Below are positions 43,682 through 54,679 of a DNA stretch of 64,000 nucleotides, in pieces; position 1 is the first letter of the stretch; each line of letters opens with the position of its first letter. The DNA comes from Acholoe squamosa (Eukaryota > Annelida > Polychaeta > Phyllodocida > Polynoidae). A program made the position numbers and the translations under genes. The stretch spans positions 65,973,375 to 66,037,374 of the forward strand of contig OX439048.1 of the NCBI GenBank assembly GCA_949317995.1, in the 5' to 3' direction. The notes under the pieces are model-generated. The model made no database searches. It was not told where the DNA came from and worked only from the letters and a program-made list of their open reading frames with translations.

Positions 43682-45042
43682 CTTGTGGAATCTGACTGAG
43701 GTTAGACTGCAGTTTGTGGAATCTGAGGGTAGACTGCAGTTTGTGGAATCTGACTGAGGTTAGACTGCAGTTTGTGGAATTTGACTGAGGTTAGACCACA
43801 GTTTGTGGAATCTGACTGAGGTTAGACTTCAGTTTGTGAAATCTGCCTGAGGTTAGACTGCAGTTTGTGAAATCTGCCTGAGGTTAGACTGTAGTTTGTG
43901 AAATCTGCCCGAGGTTAGACTGTAGTTTGTGGAATCTGACTGAGGTTAGACTGCAGTTTGTGGAATCTGACTGAGGTTAGACTGCAGTTTGTGGAATCTG
44001 AATGAGATTAGACTTCATATTGTGGAATCTGACTGAGGTTAGACTGCAGTTTGTGGAATTTGACTGAGGTTAAACTGCAGTTTGTGGAATCTGACTGAGG
44101 TTAGACTGCAGTTTGTGGAATCTAAATGAGATTAGACTTCAATTTGTGGAATCTGACTGAGGTTAGACTGCAGTTTTTGGAATCTGACTGAGGTTAGACT
44201 GTAGTTTGTGGAATCTGACTGAGGGTAAACTGCAGTTTGTGGAATCTGACTGAGGTTAGACTGCAGTTTGTGGAATTTGCCTGAGGTTAGACTACAGTTT
44301 GTGGAATCTGACTGAGGTTAAACTGCAGTTTGTGGAATCTGACTGAGGTTAGACTGCAGTTTGTGGCATCTGCCTGAGGTTAGACTACAGTTTGTGGAAT
44401 CTGACTGAGGTTAGACTGCAGTTTGTGGAATCTGACTGAGGTTAAACTACAGTTTTTGGAATCTGACTGAGGTTAGACTGCAGTTTGTGGAATCTGACTG
44501 AGGTTAAACTGCAGTTTGTGGAATCTGACTGAGGTTAGACTGCAGTTTCAGGAATCTGACTGAGGTTAGACTGCAGTTTGTGGTATCTGACTGAGGTTAG
44601 ACTGCAGTTTGTGGAATCTGACTGAGGTTAGACTGCAGTTTGTGGAATCTGCCTGAGGTTAGACTGCAGTTTGTGGAATCTGCCTGAGGTTAGACTGCAG
44701 TTTGTGGAATCTGCCTGAGGTTAGACTGCAGTTTGTGGAATCTGACTGAGGTTAGACTGCAGTTTGTGGAATCTGACTGAGGTTAAACTGCAGTTTGTGG
44801 AATCTGACTGAGGTTAGACTACAGTTTGTGGAATCTGACTGAGGTTAGACTGCAGTTTGTGGAATCTGACTGAGGTTAAACTGCAGTTTCAGGAATCTGC
44901 CTGAGGTTAGACTGCAGTTTGTGGAATCTGACTGAGGTTAGACTGCAGTTTGTGGAATCTGTAGGAGGTTAGACTGCAGTTTGTGGAATCTGACTGAGGT
45001 TAGACTGCAGTTTGTGGAATCTGACTGAGGTTAGACTGCTGT
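43682..45042 (+). repeat. 31-bp minisatellite
   Basis: About 44 head-to-tail units of 31 bp. The consensus contains GGAATCTGACTGAGGTTAGA and CTGCAGTTTGT. Common variants are CTGCCTGAGG, GTTAAACTGC and TTTTTGGAATC. One unit near 43,725 is about 8 bp short. No related single-copy sequence was found in the window. Confidence 0.95.
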
Positions 45043-45048
45043 TTACCT

Positions 45049-45490
45049 GTGCCATATAAACAAGGTTACATGGTGTGCTGTATTTGTGCTGTATTCGTTG
45101 ATGTGACACTTGATCCTGGTGTCATCATATTGCTTCCCCTGACTGACACTTCACCCATCAAACTGTGGCCATGCGTAAATAATACAGCCATATACACACA
45201 TTTCTGTTTACTGGACAAACCTGTGAGCCTCACATCAGCCTTATTTGGGGGGAACATGATACTGCATTCTGGTAAGCAGTCTGATCCTGAAGAGGTTTCG
45301 CTTTTAGGTACAGGTAGCTATATTGGATATACTAGAATTCATAAATACTGGGTCGCCCAACACCAGTTATCCAAATACTACTTTTTAAACTGAACTGCGG
45401 AATTAGAAATACTTTTGTAATAAACAAGAATGTAACTGATGTGATAGGTAATAATGTGATGAATAAACATGCTAAAAAAATTTAAAAAAA
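45049..45490 (+). other. Unidentified 114-codon frame followed by polyA-like signal
   Basis: An open frame of 114 codons (45,049-45,393) starts right after the 31-bp array; its first residues include CCICAVFVDVTLDPG. It is followed by AATAAACATGCTAAAAAAA near 45,462, a plausible polyadenylation signal and A-tract. I recognise no family. It could be a terminal exon, a retroposed fragment or chance; the overlapping 63-codon minus-strand frame weakens the case. Confidence 0.15.
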
Positions 45491-46261
45491 CTTTTCATGG
45501 CAGATGGTTCAATACTCCATTATGACATTTGGTGGTCATGAGGAATTAATGCAGTACTGGTGAGTTATTTTGCCAGTCCTTCATTCATCCATCACCCTGT
45601 GCATTTATTTTATGGATTCATCAGATTTCATCTAAAACAGGGCTAATGAGAACAGAGAATGGCCTGTTGATTACCATACTAATTTTTGCCCATTTAGAGG
45701 ATCATATGCTACCACCCTGTGATACAATTTGTTGGTATTTTTCCTATTATGGGCCCTCATTCAGGACCAGTCTGCACTCTAATAAATGTTGAATCTACCA
45801 GGCATAAAACTGAACAGTCGACCACCATAATCACATATTACAGTAACAGGGTAGTTTCTATAATGAAGACGGAGATAGCAGTACAGTAACACAATGAATT
45901 TGACTACATTCTTTTGCACTGTGGTTTCCAATTGTGATCTCCTACAAACTGCTGATAGACAAACCGTCTTATAGAATGAAAGACCACAATGAGGCTAGAT
46001 GGGATCATGTGATCACTGACCCGAAACTCACCCAGAACCTGTCACTGGTGCATTATAGGTGATGTAAAGGGCCTAATAAGTGGTCTGTGAGGAGGAGGAC
46101 AGAGGACCCAAGCGGTATGGGTATTGTGGAAGTCTATGACATAACTGTCTAAGTGCAAATGGAGATTTGTCAGTGGAGCGTGAGACATGAATTCTCACTG
46201 ATTATTGACGGATTGGGAAGTAGTAAATAGGTATAAACTTTATCTTAGCGCAGTGGTCGGT
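45491..46261. other. Mostly featureless; contains a reversed repeat core
   Basis: Positions 45,765-45,880 match, on the minus strand, the AGAAACTA..CACTGTTCA..TTCAACA core found at 42,296 and 31,610. No gene is seen. Confidence 0.4.
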
Positions 46262-46451
46262 TTAACCCTTGAAGGGCTTTTGACACAGGAGTGAGTGCAT
46301 TATGCCTATTGGTCTGCATACCAGCACTTCATTGGAGCATCATGCCTACCCTCCAGAGGTGTATAGATCCCATAGGGATGTCATGATACATGAATGTATC
46401 ATGACTATTGAGTATGATGCATCAATGCATTGATGTTCCTTAAAAAGTCAA
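46262..46451 (+). mobile_element. MITE family C copy; partial copy follows at 46,585-46,665
   Basis: It starts TTAACCCTTGAAGGGCTTTT, has CAGCACTTCATTGGAGCATC in the middle and ends CATTGATGTTCCTTAAAAAG near 46,447. The right TTAA is decayed. A fragment with CATTAAAGGCTGCTGATGCA and CATCATGATGCAACAATGCT follows about 130 bp later. Confidence 0.65.
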
Positions 46452-46711
46452 GCATCCCTACATCAAACAGGCACTGGGGTAAGTGGGTATGGAAATCAAT
46501 ATAGAACACTGAGAACAGGGTTCAAATAAGTGCAAGTTTCAACGTCCTGTGCCAATGAGTATCAAATTAGTGCCGGGCGGCATAACTCATTAAAGGCTGC
46601 TGATGCAGGAGTGTATCCCATTAGTCATCATGATGCAACAATGCTGGCCAGCTCTCAGCCATCTAATGTTGTCAGAGGCTCTGCTGTAGACAGATAATTA
46701 CACTTGGTTTA

Positions 46712-46843
46712 AGCGCTGGTTCCACAGGCATAAATTGGTCGGATTAGCACTAATCCGACCGATTTTTTTCTATAATTTTGATATATTATAAATTGTCGGA
46801 TTAGGGCTATTCCGACCGATTGTATGGCTGTGGAACCAACGCT
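46712..46843. mobile_element. Harbinger-like MITE with TTA target duplication
   Basis: Termini AGCGCTGGTTCCACAG and CTGTGGAACCAACGCT are inverted, and pairing continues inward through ATTGGTCGGATTAG. TTA flanks both ends (46,709-46,711 and 46,844-46,846), matching the 3-bp TWA duplication of PIF/Harbinger. It is 132 bp with an AT-rich loop and no coding capacity. Confidence 0.8.
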
Positions 46844-46846
46844 TTA

Positions 46847-47449
46847 GCAGTTAGTCAGATGGATGTATTGAGATGTGTACCTCTGGAGGTCTCAACATTC
46901 TATGACTGCCCTCGTTCAAATGGTAGTGAGAAGCCTTACTATAATAGCAGAGACTTGGGATGGCCTTTCTTGCATTCATCGCCATGTCAGTTCTTATCTT
47001 GGAATATCCAACATCATTTATATTTGTGCCATGCCTCCAAACTGCCTGACTTGAAAAGAAAAAAAAAATCATGCAAGATCAGAACAAGAAATTGCTGTTG
47101 TCAGCATGCACATATTAATCAAGGGAATCGGTTTAGTCCTGAATGTCTACATTTACAGATTATATTTCATGGTGCGAAACACATAACTTTGTTGCAATGG
47201 CATCAAATCAGAAGTCCCTAGCTAGTTAATATGTTTATGGTTTCACTAAATGTGTTATTTTTCTTATCTTGCAGGTGAGTGAATGAGGATGTGTGAACTC
47301 TGGCTACATCTACCAGGTGGGTGAGTAAAGGAGGACCAAACCCTACTCAACATCAGGCTAGGGCCATTTACACAACCCCACACTCAGAAAAAAAAACCCG
47401 CTATATAGACTTCCGTCTCCGTTTCTTTTCCTTTATTTTCTAAGTGGAA
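46847..47449. other. Sequence with an unidentified 133-codon frame
   Basis: A plus-strand frame at 46,820-47,221 starts inside the MITE and has no recognisable domain. It contains a lysine run from an A-tract near 47,060. A 73-codon minus-strand frame overlaps. AG followed by GTGAGT (about 47,273) resembles a splice donor but has no coding context. Confidence 0.25.
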
Positions 47450-48745
47450 CTATAAGGGAACAAAAGTTGAACGTTCTGGTTTGAGGTTCATTGCAAGCAG
47501 ACTTGAATACATTTAAAAAAAAGTCCACATCATATTCTCTTGTTGTCCTACACAGCACTAAATGGCAATAGGACGAGTGGAATACAAAGGGGAGCCATGG
47601 CTAAACAATACTTGTTTTATTTTGAAAATGAACTTTTTTTAATTCTATTTTTTATGGGTGAAGTTTTAACTTGCATTGCCTAGCAGTTGTATGTTCTTCA
47701 TTGATTGAGGCTTTTCTAAAGAGCAAGCATGGTATTACCTTTAGTTTTCTATAATATGTTCCCTCTAGGACTTCCTCTTCTGAAAATAAAACCCACCTTA
47801 TTAAGAAGTAAAGCATAGTATGTGGTTGGGGTTCCTGGGTACCAATACAACAAGAAGACGGGAATACCAAGCAGAGCCGGACGTAGAACAACTCACTTTT
47901 TTTTTGCCAAAAGGAATTTTTGTCTTTCCATTTCAACCTTCATGCTTTGCCTCAAAATAAGAGATTCTGTGTGTGCCCTTCAGGGTGATTTAGGGGGTAT
48001 GATAACCATAGCTTTATCTAGGCCGGTTTCTCTGGGAGTATGTCTATCAGCACTAAGCCAAGCATACATTATATTTGTGGGTGGAACCGCGGTAAGTACC
48101 CTGGGTCCCATTTTAAATGGGCAAAGTAGCCTATAAGAATTGTATAGTCTGATATGATATACGCAGTAACCTTAGGATGCAGGAATGGCAGGCCTGAGAA
48201 AATTGCCATCTCCACATCCACATGCCTCTTGGTGATGCACTTGTGCAGTGCTGGTGAGGAAATCATGACAACATAGAAGGTATCGCTAGCGGAACAGACC
48301 CCCTAAACGTTTAACACATATTTATATCTTCCTAATAGTTTTTAGTTTTCAGCCAGTCATCCACACTCCAAAATATATGGCTCCATCCTTTAAAATGTCA
48401 TGGCTGTGTGAAATATATAATCATAATCAGATGCTTAAAGGTTAGAAAAATCTTATAGAAAAGGGTGATCAGCTGATCAGTTGCCATGGCAATGCAGAAT
48501 ATTGCTATCAGGAACAGTCAATCGGGCATGGATCAATATGTAAATCTTCATGTTGCTTAGTAGTTATTGGCTCAGCCTTGGGCTATAAGTACCTCCAATT
48601 ACCATCAGTTACCCACAGTTTGAGCCCCTGAGTGATTCAGCCCAGGGAGGAAAGTCCCAACAACACCAGTTGAGCATTACTGACCAGAAAATGCTTTCCC
48701 TGCTAGTGATTGGAGTGCCAGCTTGCAGATTTTATTCAGTAGGCT
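47450..48745 (+). repeat. Long repeat copy gamma: R4-R3
   Basis: Positions 47,490-47,560 carry AAGCAGACTTGAATACATTT, like 20,380 and 20,635. Positions 47,905-48,120 match 21,285-21,510 (TTTTTGTCTTTCCATTTCAA, GTGCCCTTCA, GCTTTATCTAGG, AAGTACCCTGGGTCCC). R3 at 48,530-48,740 carries ATGTAAATCTTCATGTTGCT and CAGTTACCCACAG. It lacks the R5 block seen upstream of R4 in beta. Frames of 94 and 104 codons are discounted. Confidence 0.7.
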
Positions 48746-48984
48746 GTGCCTTTATGTTGCTCCACTTTCCTGACTTGTCCTTCGATATCATGATGTCATT
48801 CTATTGTGACTGTTGATTCTTTAAAATCATGAACGTTCTGACAGTTTTTAAATGAATTGAGGAGTTGTGTGGATGCTTTTAGTAGGAAGATTAGATTATG
48901 TTTGGTACACCTGTTCTGCTCTGTCCTTTTCCTAATATATTCTATGTTAGTTCTAGTTTCTCTTTTGCCCGAATACATCTACCA

Positions 48985-49915
48985 CTAGAAGAAACCATAA
49001 CAACCTGAAAAGCATATATATCAGAGCTGTGAGTTATGAATGGGGATGTTTATTCAAGTCAGAAAAGGAGAGATTCTGTGATACTGGCTGTAGCCACTGC
49101 GGGTGAAGGTTATGATGACCATCGGGCTGAAAGCAGAGGAGGCCTCACGGAAGTGACATTCACAGGGAGGGACAGGGAGGGACAGGGAGGGACAGGGAGG
49201 CTGGATTGGTGACAGCATACAATCAGGTCCTGCAGGATTAGTCAACAAAGCACCTCTGGTGCCGGAACATGGCAGTGATGGTGAAATTAGGGTCAGATAT
49301 AGAATTAGAACAGTGCTTTGCAAACCTGTATTCTAGTATCTAAGGTGCACCTTTGAACCAATGCTGTAAAGGTTGACCTGATGTCATGAAATATCAATAC
49401 CCTGCCAGAGGTACCCACATACCAGTGTTCAACATCTGATTCTGCTTGAAAGAACCACCTAGAGCTTACATTATGTAACTTTCTTCAAGGACTAATGTTG
49501 TATCGGCCATTTGATTCCTATCCATAATTGTACATAAGTTAGGCATTTCAAACCATAAGATTTCAAATATCATTAAAAATGGACAGCAAGTGTAAACAGT
49601 ATTCCATAAGTATCTTATTCTTAATGATTTCTTCACTGTGAATAGTGTTGGTTTGAGAGAAAGGTGGAGACTGAGACTCTTTTTGGAAATTAATGTTAAG
49701 GGCCATCTTGGTAGATGATCAAACTGTATAGTGAAAAACAAGAATTGGTTAGTTTCCTTATCTTTTCAGGGACAATCCACCTTCCCTGATAAATGTATAC
49801 CAAAGCTCAGGAGCCATCTTCTTGGTATACAAACTTTGCCCTATGTGCACACGTGTGTAGTACATCTCTGATGTGGGATTGATGGAGGATCTGACATTGA
49901 GGGATATATATAGTC
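48985..49915 (+). repeat. Dispersed repeat R2, gamma copy
   Basis: This is the reverse equivalent of 4,110-4,860 and 5,275-6,400. Landmarks are CATAACAACCTGA, GAGTTATGAATGGGGATGTT, AGATTCTGTGATACTGGCTG, GGTTATGATGACCATCGGGC, AATCAGGTCCTGCAGGATTA, CACCTCTGGTGCCGGAACAT and CATCTCTGATGTGGGATTGA. At 49,158-49,200, exactly where beta carries the 67-bp array, it has four copies of a 10-bp GGGACAGGGA repeat. The start, 48,746-48,984, shows nothing. Confidence 0.75.
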
Positions 49916-49920
49916 AGGTA

Positions 49921-50224
49921 CACTGAAAACCTAGAAGTTCTGAAACTAGTCAGCAGTGACCACTTTAGGTCCTCAAGTTGACGATAACTAAAACTACAGC
50001 TTTAGGTAGTCAAAATGACGACTTTAGGTCTTCATCCTGATGACCGGAGTCATCAATATGACGACTCTGTACTGTCAGTATTGTCATCCTGATGACTCAG
50101 GTCGTCAGGATGACGACCTAAAGTCATCATTTTGACTACCTAAAGCTGTAGTTTTAGGTATTGTCAACTTGAGGACCTAAAGTGGTCACCGCTGACTAGT
50201 TTCGGATCTTCCATGTTTTCAGTG
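49921..50224. mobile_element. Foldback element FB, copy 2, with TA flanks
   Basis: A 304-bp palindrome related to 6,404-6,672. It starts CACTGAAAAC and ends GTTTTCAGTG with TA immediately outside both ends (49,919-49,920 and 50,225-50,226). It is longer than copy 1 because the central GTCATCCTGATGAC/GTCGTCAGGATGAC words are repeated. It lies at the outer edge of gamma R2. Confidence 0.85.
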
Positions 50225-50587
50225 TATTCCTTAACGTTCTATGACTTAAGTCGTCTGAAGCTCTGTCCTACAGAGCCATCAGATGATCTCAAGTTGTATA
50301 TCTCCCTCCATAGATCTCAGCAAACTGAGATTTATGAATCCTCCCTGTGCAAGGCAAAGGCCATTATGCGTGACTGCACTGCATAACTGAAGGTCTTCCG
50401 AGACCTAATGGACGTGTCTAGCCATACCTTGTTAGAAAACGTCCCACTGGAAGTAATAAGCCATTATTATCTGGAAGCCAGTCTTGAGAAAGGCCTTCTG
50501 GTGATAGTGAAGTAATGTGTCCTATGACAATTAAAAGAACAACTGTTTGCATTCTACTAAGATGAAACTCAACATAAACTATGTTGA
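50225..50587. other. No recognisable feature
   Basis: Single-copy sequence between the foldback element and a truncated MITE. A 74-codon minus-strand frame has no support. Confidence 0.35.
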
Positions 50588-50927
50588 CGGACAGTTGCCC
50601 TTTCTTTATACATGGGTTTGTAGTCACGCTCTGCTTCAACATTCAACTTGCACTCACCGAATTAGTCTGAAAAGGCACCTGCCTTGTTTAAAACAGAGAG
50701 AGAGCTGCACTATCAGGTACCTACGCATGTCACACACTCTATAGTATATTATACTGACTGACTTCTCCCAAGTAGGTACCTACTCAAATCCCCCTTTTTT
50801 AGCACCATACTTGAATGACCACTTGTGAGCAACAAAAGGGACCAGTTATAGCTACATGAAAAGAAAGGCCTGGAAACGAGGGCATTTTTAGCCAGCTCTT
50901 CCTTTTACTTTACGAGCAACACCCTCC
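50588..50927 (-). mobile_element. MITE family A, copy 3 (one terminus lost)
   Basis: A reverse copy of 429-791. It ends AGCAACACCCTCC at 50,927 with the intact terminus, but homology fades near 50,588 and the second terminus is absent. The interior shares GCTGCACTATCAGGTACCTA and CATTTTTAGCCAGCTCTTCC. Confidence 0.75.
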
Positions 50928-50934
50928 AGAAAGG

Positions 50935-52589
50935 CATTTCTTAATATTATTACACATCTCTATCACACACTCGTCTTCAAATGCTTGCAACCAGATTCAC
51001 CGCTGTCTTGAACCACCTTCAGTGAATAGTGATTGGTGTTATTTTCACCCCATTAAAAGGACCTATGATCTCATGGAGTCTCATTTACAATGGATTATTT
51101 TCACTCAGACTCTCGTTAATTAATGATCATGTCTGAGAGCAAACAGACGGTCAGGTTTCTCTTCCATGACATTACTCTATTTTTGTTAGCAGGAGATCAA
51201 ATATGAGAAATACAAGAGTAACAGACCAATTCCCAAAGCTTGTGAAATTCAAGGAATCAGGATAACATTATTCCTGACCTAAATTGCAAATGTATCTGCC
51301 ATGCGGTTTTGTTCCCTTTCTGTTGTGACTACCGTAAAACCTGGTGTATAAGCCACAGCTTAGATAGATTTCAGACCTCTGCAGCCTAACGAGCCTTCCT
51401 GAACTTAAGGTGTGTCTTGTATGAGAGGGTTTCACATAGACTATGCCCAGGAATGACAACCTTTCAGACCCACAGTGTGGTTTATAGCAAAGCCAAACAC
51501 TAAAGGTAATGGCTTGTACTTATAATTATAGCCTAAGCACAGGAATCTCAAGCAATAACAAAGCAAACAAAACTTTCATTATTAAGCTTAGTTAGTAGGC
51601 CGATACACTGATCAATGACTCAGACATAATGTCTAAATGCTACATAATGAATTGAAATGACATAGGGAGCATTTGCGTCATTCAGAACCATGGTATTAAG
51701 TAACAAATCAGCCTTAAAGCAAACCAAACCATATCTGATTAGTTATTGTCCCACCCACTACAGAGGAATCCTAATTAACCTAGACTTCAGCATACTTTAT
51801 TGTGTTTCATCTGTACCCTCAGGTAATCAATATTCTTAATACAGCTGTGTCTGTGTTCCCTTTACACCTGGAAGGCATTTCTCAAGATGGTATGACTAGA
51901 CCTCTTCAAATCGTACTGGAATAACTCACAACAATGCCCTTTTAGCCCTGCATGCATGGTAAGACTGCCCAAACAAACCCTACGTAATTACTACATTATA
52001 TATATGCTGATCATACAGAGCAGTCGTAGCATATTATCTACGATCACCCACTCTAATTTTGAGGGTTTCAAATCATAGTGGCAATCTGCAGTCGTACCAT
52101 ATTGAGAAATGCCTTCCTGGTCTAATTCTGCTCAGACAATGGTTGAGTAGAGCAGAGTAGCACTGGTCACCTTCAGGAGTTCAGCAGCAATTTTGGCCCT
52201 GTCACATAGACCAGGATAATATGATTGCTTCCGAGAAGCAGCTAAAGTTTAGTGGGGAATGCTTTTTTTATGGTTTTAGGATTTGATAACTATAGAACGG
52301 TAATAAAATGACAAAAAGCTGAATTCAGTTGTGTCCTGTGGGATATTCCTGAAGTCTTATTCATGGGGCACCTCAGGTATCAAGGTATAATATCTCCCTA
52401 CTGTATGAAATAGTATCTCTAAATGAAACCTTTGATTGCACTTATTGCATGACATTTTCTAGTAAGAAAGCCCTTGCAATCTGGTTGTCATTTATAGCTC
52501 ACGTGAAGACAACTTAAAAACGATGTTCAAAATCGATAGTCTACTTAAGCTACTTGGACGAAAGCATTCATGGGTAGACAGAGATCTGC
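50935..52589 (+). repeat. Long repeat copy gamma, segment between R2 and Y
   Basis: Positions 50,935-51,250 match 2,430-2,770 reversed. Positions 51,745-51,880 match 13,750-13,865. Positions 51,965-52,030 (CCCAAACAAACCCTACGTAA) are a relative of the 66-bp unit, reversed. Positions 51,345-51,430 contain CTGGTGTATAAGCCACAG and GGTGTGTCTTGTATGAGAGG, an inverted pair typical of small MITEs. The remainder shows no feature and no gene. Confidence 0.55.
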
Positions 52590-54100
52590 TAGAGCCATGT
52601 GAGATTATGAGGTGTGGATGGGTGATTGGATGTGTGGATAGGTGCTGAAGTAGGGTCTTAGCTTCTTTGATATTGGCATTGGGAGCAGTGGGTCATAGTT
52701 ATGATGACCTTTGGGCTGTAAGAAGTCCCTGCCTATGGGATGGGAAGGGGGAGGAGCAGGATATCTTACAGCTTCCTAGCACCTCTAGACTGCATCCACA
52801 AAGACGGAGTAAGGCCAGACAAAAGTAGATAGCATAAGGGCTGGCTTTGGCACCTGCTTTAAGCACTTCACCATTTTAAAAGGGAAAGCCATGTGAGTAG
52901 GGGTTATGATAAGCATTAGGCTGTATGAAATCCCTATAAGAAGTCTCTGCCCATGGGGTAGAGAGCGGATGAAGTAGGAGAAATGATGTATTTCAGCTAT
53001 CTAGCACCTCTCTCCACTGTAAAGAAAATCACTTAGACATAACGACAAAGGTCTGTGTACCAAATTTGCCTTTTACTTTTACAGAGATTCCTCATACCAC
53101 AGTACTGCAATATTTGAGGCTTCAGTATAGGTACTAGGGTGTTTTACTTCAATATGATTTTGGTGGTACACTGCTACGTTCAACATGTATTTCATTTAGA
53201 TTAAATAGTCATTTCTCAAAGTGTAGTGCTGGCAAATGCTTCTAGAACCAGGGAGTAGGATCATACAGGAGGAGCCTCCATGGCCTGCTTTTAACCGTTC
53301 GCCATTTCGAAAGGGAAAGCCACATATGTAGGTCCTTTATTTCTAAACAAAGAGAATGACATAATATGTGTTTGTCAATTCTGAATTTAACCAGTTTGAA
53401 TGATCAAATACTAAAAGAGCTTGTCAGTTGAAGCAAAATTAGGATCAGGATATATGTTTAAGTTGCTTGAACAAAGTCTACTACTATAAATACCAGATGC
53501 ATGGCACAGTAAATGCCTAAACATTAAACCATAGAGGCAGGTGGGATCTTGTATACTGTATTATATGATATAATATTATAGTAAAATATGAAAGAAGTGG
53601 AAAACATTTAGGAAGGCATTTCTTAAGTTGGTAAGACTAGACCCCTTTAAATGTTAGTTTAATCCCTCGCTGTAGTGCCATTATAGCCTCACATCTAGTG
53701 AGCAAAACTGATTGCCCTTGTACAACTGCTCTACCAAATTTTATGTAATTACTAAACTAATTGCTGATCATACTATGTTGGGCAAGGCCTTCCTGAAAAA
53801 GTATACATAACATAACTTTGGGAATGAATGTACATTTTCATATGAATATATGAACAGTACTGAAATAGTGTATTCATATATATGGAAATGAGATTTAAGA
53901 AATGGTCCAACAACACTATATATAGCAGCAGTACAACTTTGGATTTAGAGAGTAGGTACTTTATTAGACTTCTGAGGTGACGTTCTGTTATGTTTTCGTT
54001 AAGAGACAGGATATGAAAAGTGTACGGATCCACACTCCATGATACTGCCAAACCCTTGTAAATCCGGATAAACCCCCTTCCTCTCCATATTGTGTTGATG
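52590..54100 (+). repeat. Long repeat copy gamma, Y block
   Basis: This aligns with 25,490-27,660 without the three MITEs found there, and in reverse with 1-300 and 936-1,160. Landmarks are TCTTAGCTTCTTTGATATTG, GTTATGATGACCTTTGGGCT, CCTAGCACCTCTAGACTGCA, TATAGCAGCAGTACAACTTT and CACACTCCATGATACTG. A 120-codon minus-strand frame (53,773-54,135) is discounted because equivalent positions in beta are broken up. Confidence 0.7.
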
Positions 54101-54229
54101 CAATAGCCAGGGGAATAGATGGAAATAGCCTGCATTAATGCACATGAAAGACATAATCATTTCTATTTTTAGAACTTTTCATAGCTAGTTTAGTTGGTTT
54201 AGGTTTAAACTTTTCATAGTTGGAATACA

Positions 54230-54408
54230 GCTCTGACAAAAAAAAAAATCAGCATGGCTACATTTAGCATTCAGGACTGTCCCTATGGGGTTCATCAGCC
54301 CCCAGAGGGTCCTGGTAAGCAGACTCATCATCACTTCAATGGTGCACCACACTGAGCAATAGGCATGATGCACTTCTACATTAATGGCCCTTCAGGTTTT
54401 AATGTGGC
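54230..54408 (-). mobile_element. MITE family C, partial copy
   Basis: The right portion reads CATCACTTCAATGGTGCACC, then GCATGATGCACTTCTACATT and AATGGCCCTTCAGGTTTTAA, matching family C ends. The left end is not identifiable. A polyA-like run precedes it at 54,238. Confidence 0.5.
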
Positions 54409-54679
54409 TCTGGCTTAGTTATTCATCGGAGTTGTCTCTATACATTATACCGACACTGAGTTACAATGCATTCAAATAATAGGAGAACTTGAACAAGTTC
54501 AGCTATTTAAAACAATGTCTAGCCATTCCAATACTCTTGCAACATGGCCTACAGCAGTATGTTACTTTGCTCTCTCATTATCTTATATCACCACTGATAC
54601 GCTTTTAATTTCCAGGGCTAGAATTTTGTATCAGATACCAATGGTCATATCACCATCCATAACAGCTCAGAAATACCAT
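54409..54679. other. No recognisable feature
   Basis: AT-rich interval before the gamma Z block. Nothing of note in either strand. Confidence 0.35.

Noticed and set aside
53773-54135. 120-codon minus-strand frame
   Set aside because: It lies in the Y block; the equivalent beta region (27,330-27,660) is broken into shorter frames.
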